Source: Archilochus colubris (lineage: Eukaryota; Chordata; Aves; Apodiformes; Trochilidae). Taken from it: a DNA stretch of 64,000 nt. Shown here piece by piece: positions 1 through 12,000 of the stretch (positions are counted from its first letter, which is position 1; each line of letters opens with the position of its first letter). Under the pieces are notes generated by a model. That model made no database searches. It had not been told where the DNA came from and saw nothing but the letters and a program-made list of their open reading frames with translations. The translations under genes were made by a program, and so were the position numbers. The stretch covers positions 5,795,321 through 5,859,320 of the forward strand of contig CM041108.1 of NCBI GenBank assembly GCA_023079485.1, read 5' to 3'.

Positions 1-3000
1 GCATTCCTCAGGGAGATCCCTTCAGCAGAGATGAAGCTCCTGACCCTACACCAAAGAGACAGGGAATGGTCCTGGCTCCAGCCTGCCAGCTCCAGGCACC
101 ACCCTCCCCAGAAACGGATCAGCACCACAAGGTGTGTAAACCCAAGCCCAGATGTTTCCTTTTGGAACCAAAGCAAAAGGATTCCCCCAGGGTGGATGGC
201 ACACAGGTACTCACTGATCAGCCTGCAGCTTGCTGTCCTCCTGGACTGGAGCAGGCAGGGAAGTGGGCTCTCGGGATGAGTGCTGAGGAGTTGAAATGTG
301 GGAAAAAAAGGGAAAAAGAACTATGTATGGGCAACGGAGCCCCAGGACCCCCAGAATCCCATTAGGGGCAAAAAATTCAGAATGATATCACCATGGTGGT
401 GCCCAGATCCCAGACCAGAGGCAGGGATTTCTGTCTTGGGATTTATGTGACTTTTTTTAAAAGTAACAAAGACATTTCCATCCCTGACTCAAGCCCAGCT
501 TCTGACTCAGGGCACTCAAGTACCCAACACCTTCCCCCTGCATAGACAGGAATCAACAAATGCTACAGAACATATTGGTGTCCCCTGGCAAAGAAAAAGC
601 CATCATTGCATCTCAGATGAGTTCAGACAGAAGGGACCAAAGCTGGGACTTGCAATGGAGTTGAATCACAAGGCAGACACCTTTCCTGTCTGCTTTACTC
701 ACGGCTTCAGGAGTTTCATTCAGGTCTTCAATGTGGAGTTCAGCTTTCCTTCTTGGAGATTCCACACTTTCTTCTGCCTCCAATTCTTTCAAAGCCTCCT
801 GCCTGCTCCTGACAGCTGCCTCCTGCTCACTGCCCCAGGAAAAGCCAACAGAGGCAGCACTTGATTAGAGCAGGATCCTCTGCAGTGGTGTCCACACTGA
901 CCTCCAGTGTCCAGGAGGGAAAGGGCCACAGATGGACCTGACACCACCAGCCCCAGGTGAGAGGCCAAACACAACCCCTGGCTGGGCAGGGAACCATTGT
1001 CTCACAACCCTACCCAGCTCAGCTGCCTCAGGAAAAGCTTTTCTTTGCATTTCCATGCCCCCCACAAAGCCCCTTATTAACCTTAAGGCAAAATAAAAAC
1101 AACCTGACAGGCAGAGGCAAAGGGACAAATTTCCACAGTGAGTTACTAATGGAGCTGGAAGCAGAGGTGAGGACCTCCATGCCCTCATCATGCATCAAAC
1201 CCACCATCAGGATTCTGATGGAATATGTCCCAACACACAAGAAGCTCCGAGGAATGGGAGGTCCATGTCTCTGTTAGAGCACAGGGTAAATGTCTGGCAC
1301 CAGAGGGAATTTCTCATGCACACACCTGATGCGTTTCTGCAGCCTCTGGCTTCGGGTCTGCAATAACTCCACCTGGGCCTCCAGCTCAGCCTTCTGGTCC
1401 TGGAGCTCTTCAAGAGACCTCCGCAGCTGTCGGATGGACTCCAGGAGGCTGGCATGCTCCTTCCTGTTCTCCTCCAGGCGGACCTGAGAAGCTAACGCAG
1501 CTTCCTAGAAGAAAGAAATGACAATAAATCCCTCTCAGCAGATTCCCCAACACCCAAATGAAAGCACACAACATGCAGGAGACTTGCTGCCTGCACAGCT
1601 CACAGCACACACACACCCCCTGAAGAACAGGACTGTCTCTTTTTGGGAAACATCTGGGAGCTAAGCAAACTCCCAGCAGGACGGCACTCCAGGCTGAGCC
1701 AGGGAGGGATTTTCAGACTCACAATTCAGGAGCAACAGTTTGCTCTTTGAAACCCATGGTTCAGAGTGCTGCCTCCTCCCCAGGAGCAGCACAGCGTTCC
1801 CCAGTAACGCACACGTACGTCTCTTTCCAGCTCAGTCCGTCTGTCCTCCTCCAGCAGCTGCTGCCTCTTCTGCCTCAGAGACTCCTCCTGTGAGCAGGAG
1901 CAGTCAGGTGAGCATGGGAGTGAGGAGATGCTGGCACCCAGCAACAAGCTCAGGTCCGAGTCCCAGGAGTCAGGATTGTTGTCAGTTTTGCTTTATTCCT
2001 GTCCCCCCTCCCAGCCAAGGTGCCCTCTGCTGAGCCCTGCTCTGACTCATGACATGAGTTTTACCCTTAACTTGGAGGAGGGCAGAATCTCTGGGCTGGG
2101 AACCCCCCACAAGCCCAGCTGGGTGGACTCACCTGCCTGAGGAGCTGTGCTGCCCTGGCCTGGACGTTCTTTGAGCGGATTTCAAGCTCGTTTTCCGAAT
2201 CCCGCAGTTTTCTTTCCTGCACAGAGCAGAAAGGAACAGTTGTACACCCCTTCCACACCTCTGGAACATGCACTTTCCTCATACTTGGCAACCAGAGGTG
2301 TCCACCTTGCTCTGCAGTTGGTTTTGGTTAGCTCACAATGAGATCAAGGCAACTCAGTCAAATGTGAGAAATGAAAAATTGATGATGAGAGAAAGGCAAC
2401 TCAACCAAAGGGATTACTAACAGCTCGTTTCAGGCTGCAGTCCCAAACATCACTTTTAAAAACTGTTTCTTTGTGCGGTTTTTTAATTGCATTTAACATT
2501 ACTTTCCAAAAATACTTCACGTGTGGTTGAGCAGCCTTTATCTTACCACAAGTCAGCTGTGGTTGGCACTTGTCACAGCCCTGCACAGAGATGCTGGGTG
2601 AAGGAGAAGGGCTCGAGTTCCTCCCTCCCCAGCAGAGCTCTGCCACCGAGAGGAACCACAGAGACAGGGACAGCCACTGGTGTCACCCTGTGCTGGGGCT
2701 GGTGGCAGGCACACCCAGGTGTCCTGATGCCACAAGGAGGTTGGTCACAGTCACCTGCTGGCAGAGCCTTCTCCTCACCTTCTCCCTGTGCCGGTGCTGC
2801 AGGGCACTGAGCCGCTGGTCCAGCTCTGCCTGCAGAGCCTGCAGCTCCTGCTCGTGCCGCTGACGGAGCTTCCCCAGCTCCCTGCACAGCCCCTCCAGCA
2901 GCTCTGACCTCTGCTGCCTCTCCTGCAAAGTGCAAAGAGAAGTGGCTGAATGCACACAGAGCATTTCCACAGCTCATCCTCACCAACCCACACAAAATCA

Positions 3001-6000
3001 CCCTTCTGAGGCAGCAGCACCCCCAGGAGAAAGGAGATTTCCAGCTCTGGGAGTGGCTGAGAGGGGCAGGACTGGTAAGCAGGGCTTGCTGCCACCTCCT
3101 TTGCCCTCCCCAAACCATACCTCCTCCTCGTACTGATCCCGAATCCGTGCTAGGACCTCCTGGTGCTCCTCTTTCATCCTCTCCATTTTACTTTCATGGT
3201 CTTTTTCCACTTCCCGGCGTTTGTCCCTCATCAGCTCGCTGAGCTGCAGGGGTGACACAGGAAGAAGTTTCTGCAAACTGCAGCACCACTGTGGTTCCCT
3301 TCGAGGGAACAACTCCTCTCATGAGCAGGGGGACTCGAGCTCAGAGGCTTTTCAAGGGGGCTCAGGGTAGCACAAGGCAAGCACTGTTGTGAGGGGGATG
3401 CTGTGGGGGTGTCCTTTCCCCCAAAGCACCACTATCACCCCTGGGCAGGGTTGGCCTCTCCAACCTCCCCAGGGAGAAAGGGCAGAGAACCTCCAGCAAC
3501 CCACGATGAACACTTGCCTCATGCTCATACTCTGTGACCTGGTAGACCTTTTGCTGCACTTTCTGCTCTGCTCTCTGCAAGTCGTCACGCAGCCGAGCTT
3601 CCTCACTCCTCTGTGCCTCTGCTATCTGGGTTTGCAGGCTGGAAATGACCTGCCATGAAAGCCACCCACAGAGACTTGTCACCCTTCTGACAAGATCCAT
3701 TTAGTGCCTTCCTACAGGGAGCAAGCAGCACGGCACAGACCAGCGTGTGCGGTCTCACCACCCCCTACTTGGAGCACCTCCAAATGCTGAGCCAGACCAG
3801 AAACATATTTAGGAAGTGGAAAAAAAAATTAGCCACCCTCCTTGGCCACCTTTGGTGACAGCGTGGGGAAAAGAACATTTACATTCCAAGGACACCATCC
3901 TTTACCTTGTGATGCTTCTCTTCTGCTGCGGATTTCAGCTCCTGGAGTTCAGTTGCAAACTGCTTCTCCAGCTCTTTTACTGCCTACAGGAACAGGAGCA
4001 AGACAGACTGCTGGAAAACCTCTGTGTGTGGGGACACACTGCACAAGACACATTAGCAATTGGCACCTGTGCCTAAGCACCAATAAAACACTCTGGAAAC
4101 ACCTTCCAAAGCCATGCACACATGAGATGCCTTCACTCTCTATCCACTGCCCTCCCCAGCAGATCCCAACAGCTCAGTCCTGCTGTGCTGGAGGGACTCT
4201 CAGATGTCTCCACTCAGGAACCCCCAAGGCTCTCTGGAGGACTCGAGCAGCAGCCAGGGAAGCTTTCTGGGCTGATGAACTGGTTTGTTCTAGCTTGGCA
4301 GAGACACACAGTGACCCTTCCCCTTTCTTCAGATGCTATGTGGCCTTTTTGGTCATTGTCATTCATCACCATTGTAATAAGATTGGGGGAGCACCCTTGC
4401 CCACCTCAATCACACCTCCAACAGCTTGCCTATCAGCTCTCTTTCTTGTTTCAAGGCAGTCACTATTAAAGCACACACAGGCAATATTTTATCTCAACAC
4501 TTCAGCACCCTAACACAGGCCAGGTCAGTGGGAACAGCACGGGTCTGACCCTCACTGCTGATAAACATCTCACCTCTTCCTTTTCCCTGTCTAATCTCTC
4601 CTTAAGCTCACTCAGGAATCGTTCCTTCTCTTGTTCCAGCTCAGTCAACTCCTTCTGCTGAGCTTCCTTCATTTCCAGCTTCATTTTCTCCAAAGCAAGC
4701 TGCTGCTGCTTCTCCAGGCTCTCCTTCTCCATCACCCGCTGGGATTCCCACTCCTCTCTCAGTTTTTGCAGCGTGGCCTCTTGCTCTGCCCTGGTGAGTT
4801 TGCAACAAGAACACAAACAGAAGCAAGTCAGGAATTGGTACTTTACCACAGGGCTTCATTCCAGAACCAGAGGACAGGACATCTGTGTCCAGCATCACAG
4901 GCAGGGCCACCACAGCAGCTTCCAGACAGAGGGCTGGTGCCTCCACACGGAGTGGCTGCTGGTGGCATGCAAGATGCTTCCCTGTCAAACCAGCTTGGAT
5001 TATGGCCCCAGAGATGGCAGCAAAACTTTTCACCTTATCTTCTCCATCTCTGCCTGGGTCTCTGAGGTGATCTTGGCTAGCAGCTCTGAGAGTCTCTCAC
5101 TTTCCTCCTTTCTGACACGCAACTCCTCCTCCTCAGAGACCTTCGCCAGATCTTCCTTTAGACTCCTGAGGAATGAGCAGCGAGAAAAAAACAAAAGAAG
5201 AAAAGTTCAGGAGGCTTTAATATCTTCAAATGCCAGGGCTACAGACTGCTCATTCTCCTCCACCCCTTCAGGAGATGCCCCAAACTTCTGTGGCACGTTG
5301 CTAAAACACAAGGTCAGCATGGGTGGCATTTGGGCGTGTGCCAGTAAATGAAATCACCTCCTGCTAAGTGACAGCAAGCTCCCAGCCAAGGTACCTGGCT
5401 GCATTAATACATCTTTAAGCTTTGTACTTTGAGACTCCTTGCAAGGAGAGGACACAGCTTCCAGTGCTGCTCTGGATGGCAACTTGACCCTCACGCACTG
5501 GCTGGGTTTCACACAGACCTCCATGTCCTGTTCCAAAAAACCAGGGGGGAGATGGAGTGAAAACCAAGTACCTGAGGGATTTTTCTTTTTGCTGATAAAG
5601 CTTCTCAGCTTCCTCCTCCTCCTGCTGCCTCATCTCCTCCTGGAATTGCTGAATTTTCTCCTCCTTTTTGTGCAATAAACGCATCTTCTCTCTCTCAAGC
5701 TCGATCTCCACCTCCGCAGCTATGTTCTCCAGGGATTCCTCACTGGGATGGTTCAAGGACTGCTGGTGCTCCACTTCCTTCCCAGCTTGCCTGCCACAAA
5801 GAGAAATGTCCTTTGGCAAAAGGGTGACAGAGAGCTGAGCAACATGAAAGGGAGAGCAACATCCCCCAAACAGCATCCACACCAAACCCAAAAACTCATT
5901 GAGCTCATTGAGTAGATGGCAAGGGACAATCTTGTGCCACCAGCTGTGACCCATCAACTGGCCACCAGGTACCTGTACCACGGGTCAGCTCCATGAACAG

Positions 6001-9000
6001 AGCCTGGGGAGCAGCAGCACAGCTCTCTGCAAGGAGCTGTGTGGATCCAGGGGAGCTCAGGTGGAGCAGTCACACCATCTGTAGCACGGGAAATTAACCA
6101 CGAGATAAAGGTGACTCAGTCAAGCGCATTGTGAACAGCTCGTTGGAGGTGGCAGACCTGGAAATCACTTTAAAACTGTGTTTTTAATGTTTAATTGCAT
6201 TTGTTTACTCTTACCTGTAGAAAAAGTTTCTGGAAGCTTTATAATCACCCTTAGCATTACTGTCAAAAATTGTGTTTTGAAGTTTTATGATTGCATCCGT
6301 TTAACATTACTTTTAGCAAGTGTCTGGTGTCTGACTGAGTTGCCATTATATTATTGTGGATCTTTCATTTCTCATGTTTAAGCAGCCTTTGCCTCATTGC
6401 TAATTGCTCATGTTACAAATGGTGTGACTCACACACAGTCTCCCTACAGAAACTGGGGCCGCTGTGACCCGAAGGCTTCTTCAAAGGTGCTAAACATGGT
6501 TCTGCTCAGAGTACAACATCCACTGACCCACAAACAGCTGTCCTGGAGGTGCAGAAGTGTCCAGCAGACACTGGACACTCTTTAGAGCTGTCCTGGACCC
6601 TTTCCAGAAACTCCACTGTGGACAAAAGGAAAGGACCTGAACCCTGGTCCTAAATGAGTCCTTCTTCTGGCCAACTGCAGCTCACCTTGCCAGGGAGACA
6701 CGGTCTGGCTTTACCAAGGAGCCTGTGGCTACCAGCACCTGGCTGGGGCTGCAGCCCAGGGCTGGGCAGCACACTTCAGGCACACCAGGGATTTTCCTGC
6801 CACTGAAAGTGTGCTGGGAGTTTGCCAGCTCTAGGCAAGGTAAAGCCCCGAGTGCTCCAAAAATTCAAAGCCAATCTGTTTCTAATTAAGTTTTTTGGGT
6901 TTTTTTTTCAGACAAAGGGCAGCAAAATTATAAGGTCTGAGCAGGGCTGAAGGGGAAGGAGGAAAAAATGAAGATTAGTCTAGGAAAAAAATTTTCCTTC
7001 TTTGCTAGTGACAGCTGGAGCAGCAAGGTCTCAGCATGATCCCAGACTGCTAGCAAAGGCAGAGGGACTTCTCTTTTGCCAGGAATCAGGGAAATAACAG
7101 CCCCAGGAATACAGCCTTGAGTCAGAGGGAAAAAGTCACTCATGCAGCCATCATCAGAAAGAATCAGAGAGAGGAAAGAGCAGCTGGGTTCAGGACTGAC
7201 CCCCACGCTTGCAGAAGGTGCCTGTGTCAGGCAGCAATCCCTAACAGCAAAAGGGAGACACTGTGATGGACTCCACAGCTCAGACTGCTTCTCCTGAGAG
7301 ACACACTGCCTATTTTTCCCCAGTTGCATCTGCTGATCTGTCATTTGACATGGGAGCAAGGTCAGCACAGAGCCCGTGAGGAGGTGTTTCTGGGAGGAGC
7401 AGGAGCCCCGGCAGCCCGGTCAGTGCTGTGGGTGAGGAGGAGCAGGAGCAGGAGAAGGAGGAGAAGGAGGAGGCTTTTCCGAGTCCAAAGCAAGGAGTTT
7501 TTTGTTGGCCTCACAGTTCCCCAGAGGCTGGGCTGCAGTTCACACCCTGCCCAGCACAGACTGTTAACTTGGCAGTGCCAGCCCGGCAGCTGCTGGGCTC
7601 TGCACCAAGACATCAAAGCTGTGTAGTGCCCACCAAACCCCAGCTCCTGCCGTGCTGACTTCACACCCTGACTTCAAACACCACCAAGGGGAACAAAAGG
7701 ACACGAGCTGACATGCTCACAACACCAAAGCCCTTACACCTTCTGCTGGGCAGCGAGCTCCTCCTGATTGCTTGGGCTGTCCAGAGATCCCTGCTCCGGG
7801 GCTGCAGCCTCCTCCTGAGCAGGAGTTTCTAAAGCACCACAGCTCTCCTCTGGGGTTTCACAAATGCTTTCATCCCCCTCCCTTTGCAGCACAGAAAAAA
7901 AAGAAAAAAAAAAGGGGGGGGAAGCAACAAAAGAGGACATTAGCACGGGTTGGATTCCAAGGGCTGCTGCAGGTAGGCAAGAGGGAGGATGTGCAGATGG
8001 GCACCAAGCCATGCCTGCCAACCAGACCCCTTTGTCCAACGTGGGGCTGCCAAAGGCAAAGCTCCAAACCATCCCCACCTCCTCAGGCCCTGCCAGGCAG
8101 CTGAGGAGTGACTGGGTGTCAGTCTCCACAGGCTGAATCACTGCCCTGGATTTGTCCCCCTCTCCTTCCAGGCCCCTGGGGAATCTCCCCACGCTCAGCC
8201 AGCTCTCGTAGCAATACTCACACTGCTGTCCAAATTACGGGTGGAACTATTGGCAGGCATGTCTACATCTACAGCCCTACTTCATCCTGAAGCACAGAGA
8301 AGAGAGACAAGGCAAGCACGAGCCAGCTTTACAAGCAGAAAGAGGATGTGCAGCGGGCAAGCAGGTACCAAGTGATAAGGAGACACTTCCTGCAGGCAGC
8401 ACAGGCTCTCGGGGACCTCCACGTGAACAGCTCCTCTAAGAACAAGGCTGCAAATCCCAAGTGCACGCAGCCAGTCATTAAGATGGACTGCAGCTTCTCC
8501 TCTTCACAAGTTTCCCTGGCACAGGCAACAGCTTCTTGGTTCCCAATGCCCCAGAGTGCAGGTAACGCTGCGCGGGGGCTCAGAGTTTTGACACAACTCA
8601 TCCATAAATGCCACACACTGAAGCTCACAGAGGAGGAGCTCAGGAGAGCAGGGACTGCAGCTCAGCCCAGGACTGCAGCTGTGTTAAACGAGGCTGGAGG
8701 CAGCTCCCCTGGACAGCCTCCCTGCTGCTCCCAGGACGAGCCTGGAGCGAGGTGTCCACCTACCCAGGTGTGAGCCAGCTGAATGCTGGCCACCAGAGAT
8801 TTGCCCCAGGCCACCCCGATGGTGGGAGGTGGAACAGGAGGTGGAAGAGGACTGATGAGATGGCTGCTGGGCTCTGCCCGGCCAGGAGCTGGTAGCCCAG
8901 CAGGACCAGAGCTGGCCAAGGCTGGGAGCTGCCTCAGGACCAGGAAGGTCTCTTAACAGCCAGTGGCCATTCTGCCATGGTTGAAAGCCACAGGGCACAA

Positions 9001-12000
9001 CACACAATGTTAAGAGGTTGAGGCCACCTTGGCAAGAGCGTGACCTTTGCAGCCTTGAAGTCAGACAGCTGTCAGGGAAACAGGAGCCAGCTCCACATCT
9101 GGGCAAGTCACGAGGCAACTGAAGAGAGGCAGCTTTGCTGCCCACCCAGCCAGAAGCTGAAACAAAGCTGAAATCTGCTGAGACAGCACTAGGGAGGGAG
9201 CAGGAGCAGTGAGAGGTTCAGTGGGAAAGGCCCTGGGAGGAGCTGCAGCATCTCGGGGAGCTCTGGAGGGGACATCTGCAGAGGTTATAGTGACCAGAGC
9301 AGAGCAGGGGCAGGCAAGACAGGGAAGTCATCTGGAGCTAGAGCTGCCCACATCTCCTTGGTTGCTCTCATTGTACCATACCTCTCAGCAGCTTTTGTTC
9401 TTTTGCTTTGCTCTTCCTCTACACTGGCTTTGCTTTGGTCTTTTTCCTCTTCTCCCAGCTCCTGGGCCTGCAGGTAAAAGCAAACAGCGTGGAGGTCGCT
9501 GGCTCCTTCCCTATTGGGACCTCTGGGGACCTGGCTGTGGTTCTGCTGAAGGGTTCTGACCCAGCCCATCAGTGTGAAGCCCAGGACCAAGCAGTACAAA
9601 ACCGACCTGCACCTTCTCCCACCTACCAGGCAGTGGGACACACACTGCACCCTGCCCCTGGGAGGGAAGGTCTTCCCTCTCTGAGCCATCAGCCCTACAT
9701 GGGAAAGCAGCACGGGTCTGCCCTCCCTGCAGAGGTTTCTGCTCCCCAGAAGGACAAACCATTCACAAATTTTCAGGGACCAGAGCAACAGCAGGTGAGC
9801 TCAGCCCTTGCTGTGTGGGAGCGTGCTGTGGAGCAGGGCCAAAATAACACGGAATTAAACCAGCAGTAATTTATGCAAATGTTCAGCAGAGCAAACAGCA
9901 GAAGGATTCCCTGCAAGTGCTGTCACCTTCCATCTCATCAGCCTGGCCAGAGCTCTCCCAGGCAGCTCCCCCTCCCCACCTCCCTCCTGCCCCGCTGTAA
10001 ATAATGACTTCAATTCCCGAGAACCCAGCAGCTCAGCAAATGTTTCCTGGCTCAGAACGGGCTCGGACACTGCTGCCTGGGAGAGGAAAGCAGGCAGACA
10101 AATGGAGATCTTCCTGGGAATAGTCAGAGGACCACTGCTGAGCCCACTGACACATGCCCAACGCCTTCCCCAGAGAGCAGTGGGTCCCCAGCAGCCCCTT
10201 CATTTCCCACCCTGCTCCAGTGCCAGGCTGTGTCCCACAGAGGAGACCTCACCAGCTGGTGACACGGGACAGGAGGATGGAAGATAAGAGGCTGTCCCCA
10301 CCCCGTTGCAGAGTGAGGCTCCCAAGGGACCTCAGAGGGAGCAGGGTCCCCAGCAGAGCTCACTGAGGTTGCACATGTGCTGCCAGCCCCGTGCCCGCTG
10401 CAGCAGCCGTGCCAGCAGAGCAGGATGCCAGCACTTCAAATGTCTGTGAAGTGAAGGGTGAGAGGAGCAGCCTCCCTGCTGCCAGGTCTAGCAGGAGCAG
10501 CCACACGGCCTCCACGAGCTACCACAGCTCCTGCCAGCACACAAGCCACAAACCTCCAACACTGTGTTCCTCTACCTCACAGAGACACTCGAAAAGACCA
10601 ACAGAATATTGGAAAGATCAGCACATGGAAGTAAACTCCTCCCTACAAGCCTGAGTCCTCTCTGTCTGGCGACACAAAGGAGCAGCTGCAGTTCTGCAGG
10701 GACACTGCTCCCACCCCATCCTCTCCTGCAGACAGTGCTGTGATCAGCTCCAAGTGGCTGCTGCAGCGCTGTGCCCATGGGCTCTGTTTTCCCTGCACAC
10801 CCCACGATGCTCACTGCCAGGCAGAGGCCAAGTGCCTTCTCCAGGCACAGCCCAACTCCTCCCTGCTGGCCAGGTGAACCCTTGTCACCCACCAGCTCCT
10901 CCAGGGCAGCTCACCAACTCTCTTACAATGAGAGCAAGGCTGAGCACAGCCCAGCTGCACACTCCAGCGCATCCCAGCACGAGCAGGGAGCTGGGGGGCA
11001 ACTCAGTGACAGACTGAGAGGAGCAGGGAGAGCCCTCAAGCTGCACAGAACCTCCTTCAGTTTGAGCTGCCCAATTGTAGCAATGTCCCAGGCTAACCAC
11101 AGCCACAAGCACACACTCCTTCCCACCCCAGGCTCGCAGGAAGGAGCCTGTTTTCCCCCTGCCTGAAAGCAGGCAAGACAACCAAATGCCTAAAAATAAA
11201 CCTTCCCTATCCCAAAATCTGTCAGGGGGAGTTAACCTCCTTCTCTTCCCGTTTATGCCATGGTGTTCTGTGGTGCTAATCCTTCCCATCTGCCTCCAAG
11301 GAAGGAGAGGACAAATGCACTCGCAAAAGAAAAAGGTAAAACAGACTCTTGCTTCTCACCCTTCCCCAGGAAAACCATTTCTCTGCACAGGTGATCAGTG
11401 GCCCACAGCACAGTGCTTCACCCTGCCCAGGCACAGCTCAACCCCTGGTGCACTCACCTTGCCCGTGGGGCTGTCCAAAGCAGGAGAGAGAAGCCCCACG
11501 TCCAGCTGCAGCCCCAGCTCCTGCAGAAGCAAAGCAGAAAAGCACCTCAGGGGCTTGTCCAGAGGGACTGTGCAGCACAGAGCCTCCCGGCACTGATGGG
11601 CATGAGGAACCTCTCCCTGGGAGGCCAGGGGACTGCAAAGCCACCCAGGGAGGACACAGTGGGGCAGTGAGCTCTGTCACACAAGGTCCCTCCATGCAAG
11701 CAGCAGAATTTCCCCCAGCCTCTCCCTCCCTCCCTCATTTCTGGTACTGCTGCAGATTTTCTCAGATTTTTCCTACAAGCCAGCTCCCCCAGGTGCCCAC
11801 AAGTTATTTGCTCCCTGAGATGATCCTCCCTCCTGGCAGGGCCTCTGGGGTCCTTGCCTGGCTGCACAGGGGGGAGGCCACGTATGCCCCACAAAGGGCA
11901 TTGTTGGAGGCAGCACGCAGCCTGCTCCTAACACCAACAAATAATGATATTCTCAGCTGCTCGATGGCCTTGCTGCCTCTGCTCCCACTGGCAGATGGCA

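Noticed and set aside
7362..7664. Poly-Leu ORF
   Set aside because: Comes from a purine-only intronic tract; no splice or family support.
8215..8265. Candidate CEP164 exon (GCTGTAGATGTAGACATG region, minus) with a GTGAGT donor
   Set aside because: The exons on either side (9467-9382 and 7881-7740) join in phase 2 without it. Adding it with either possible acceptor gives a stop or breaks the frame of the next exon.
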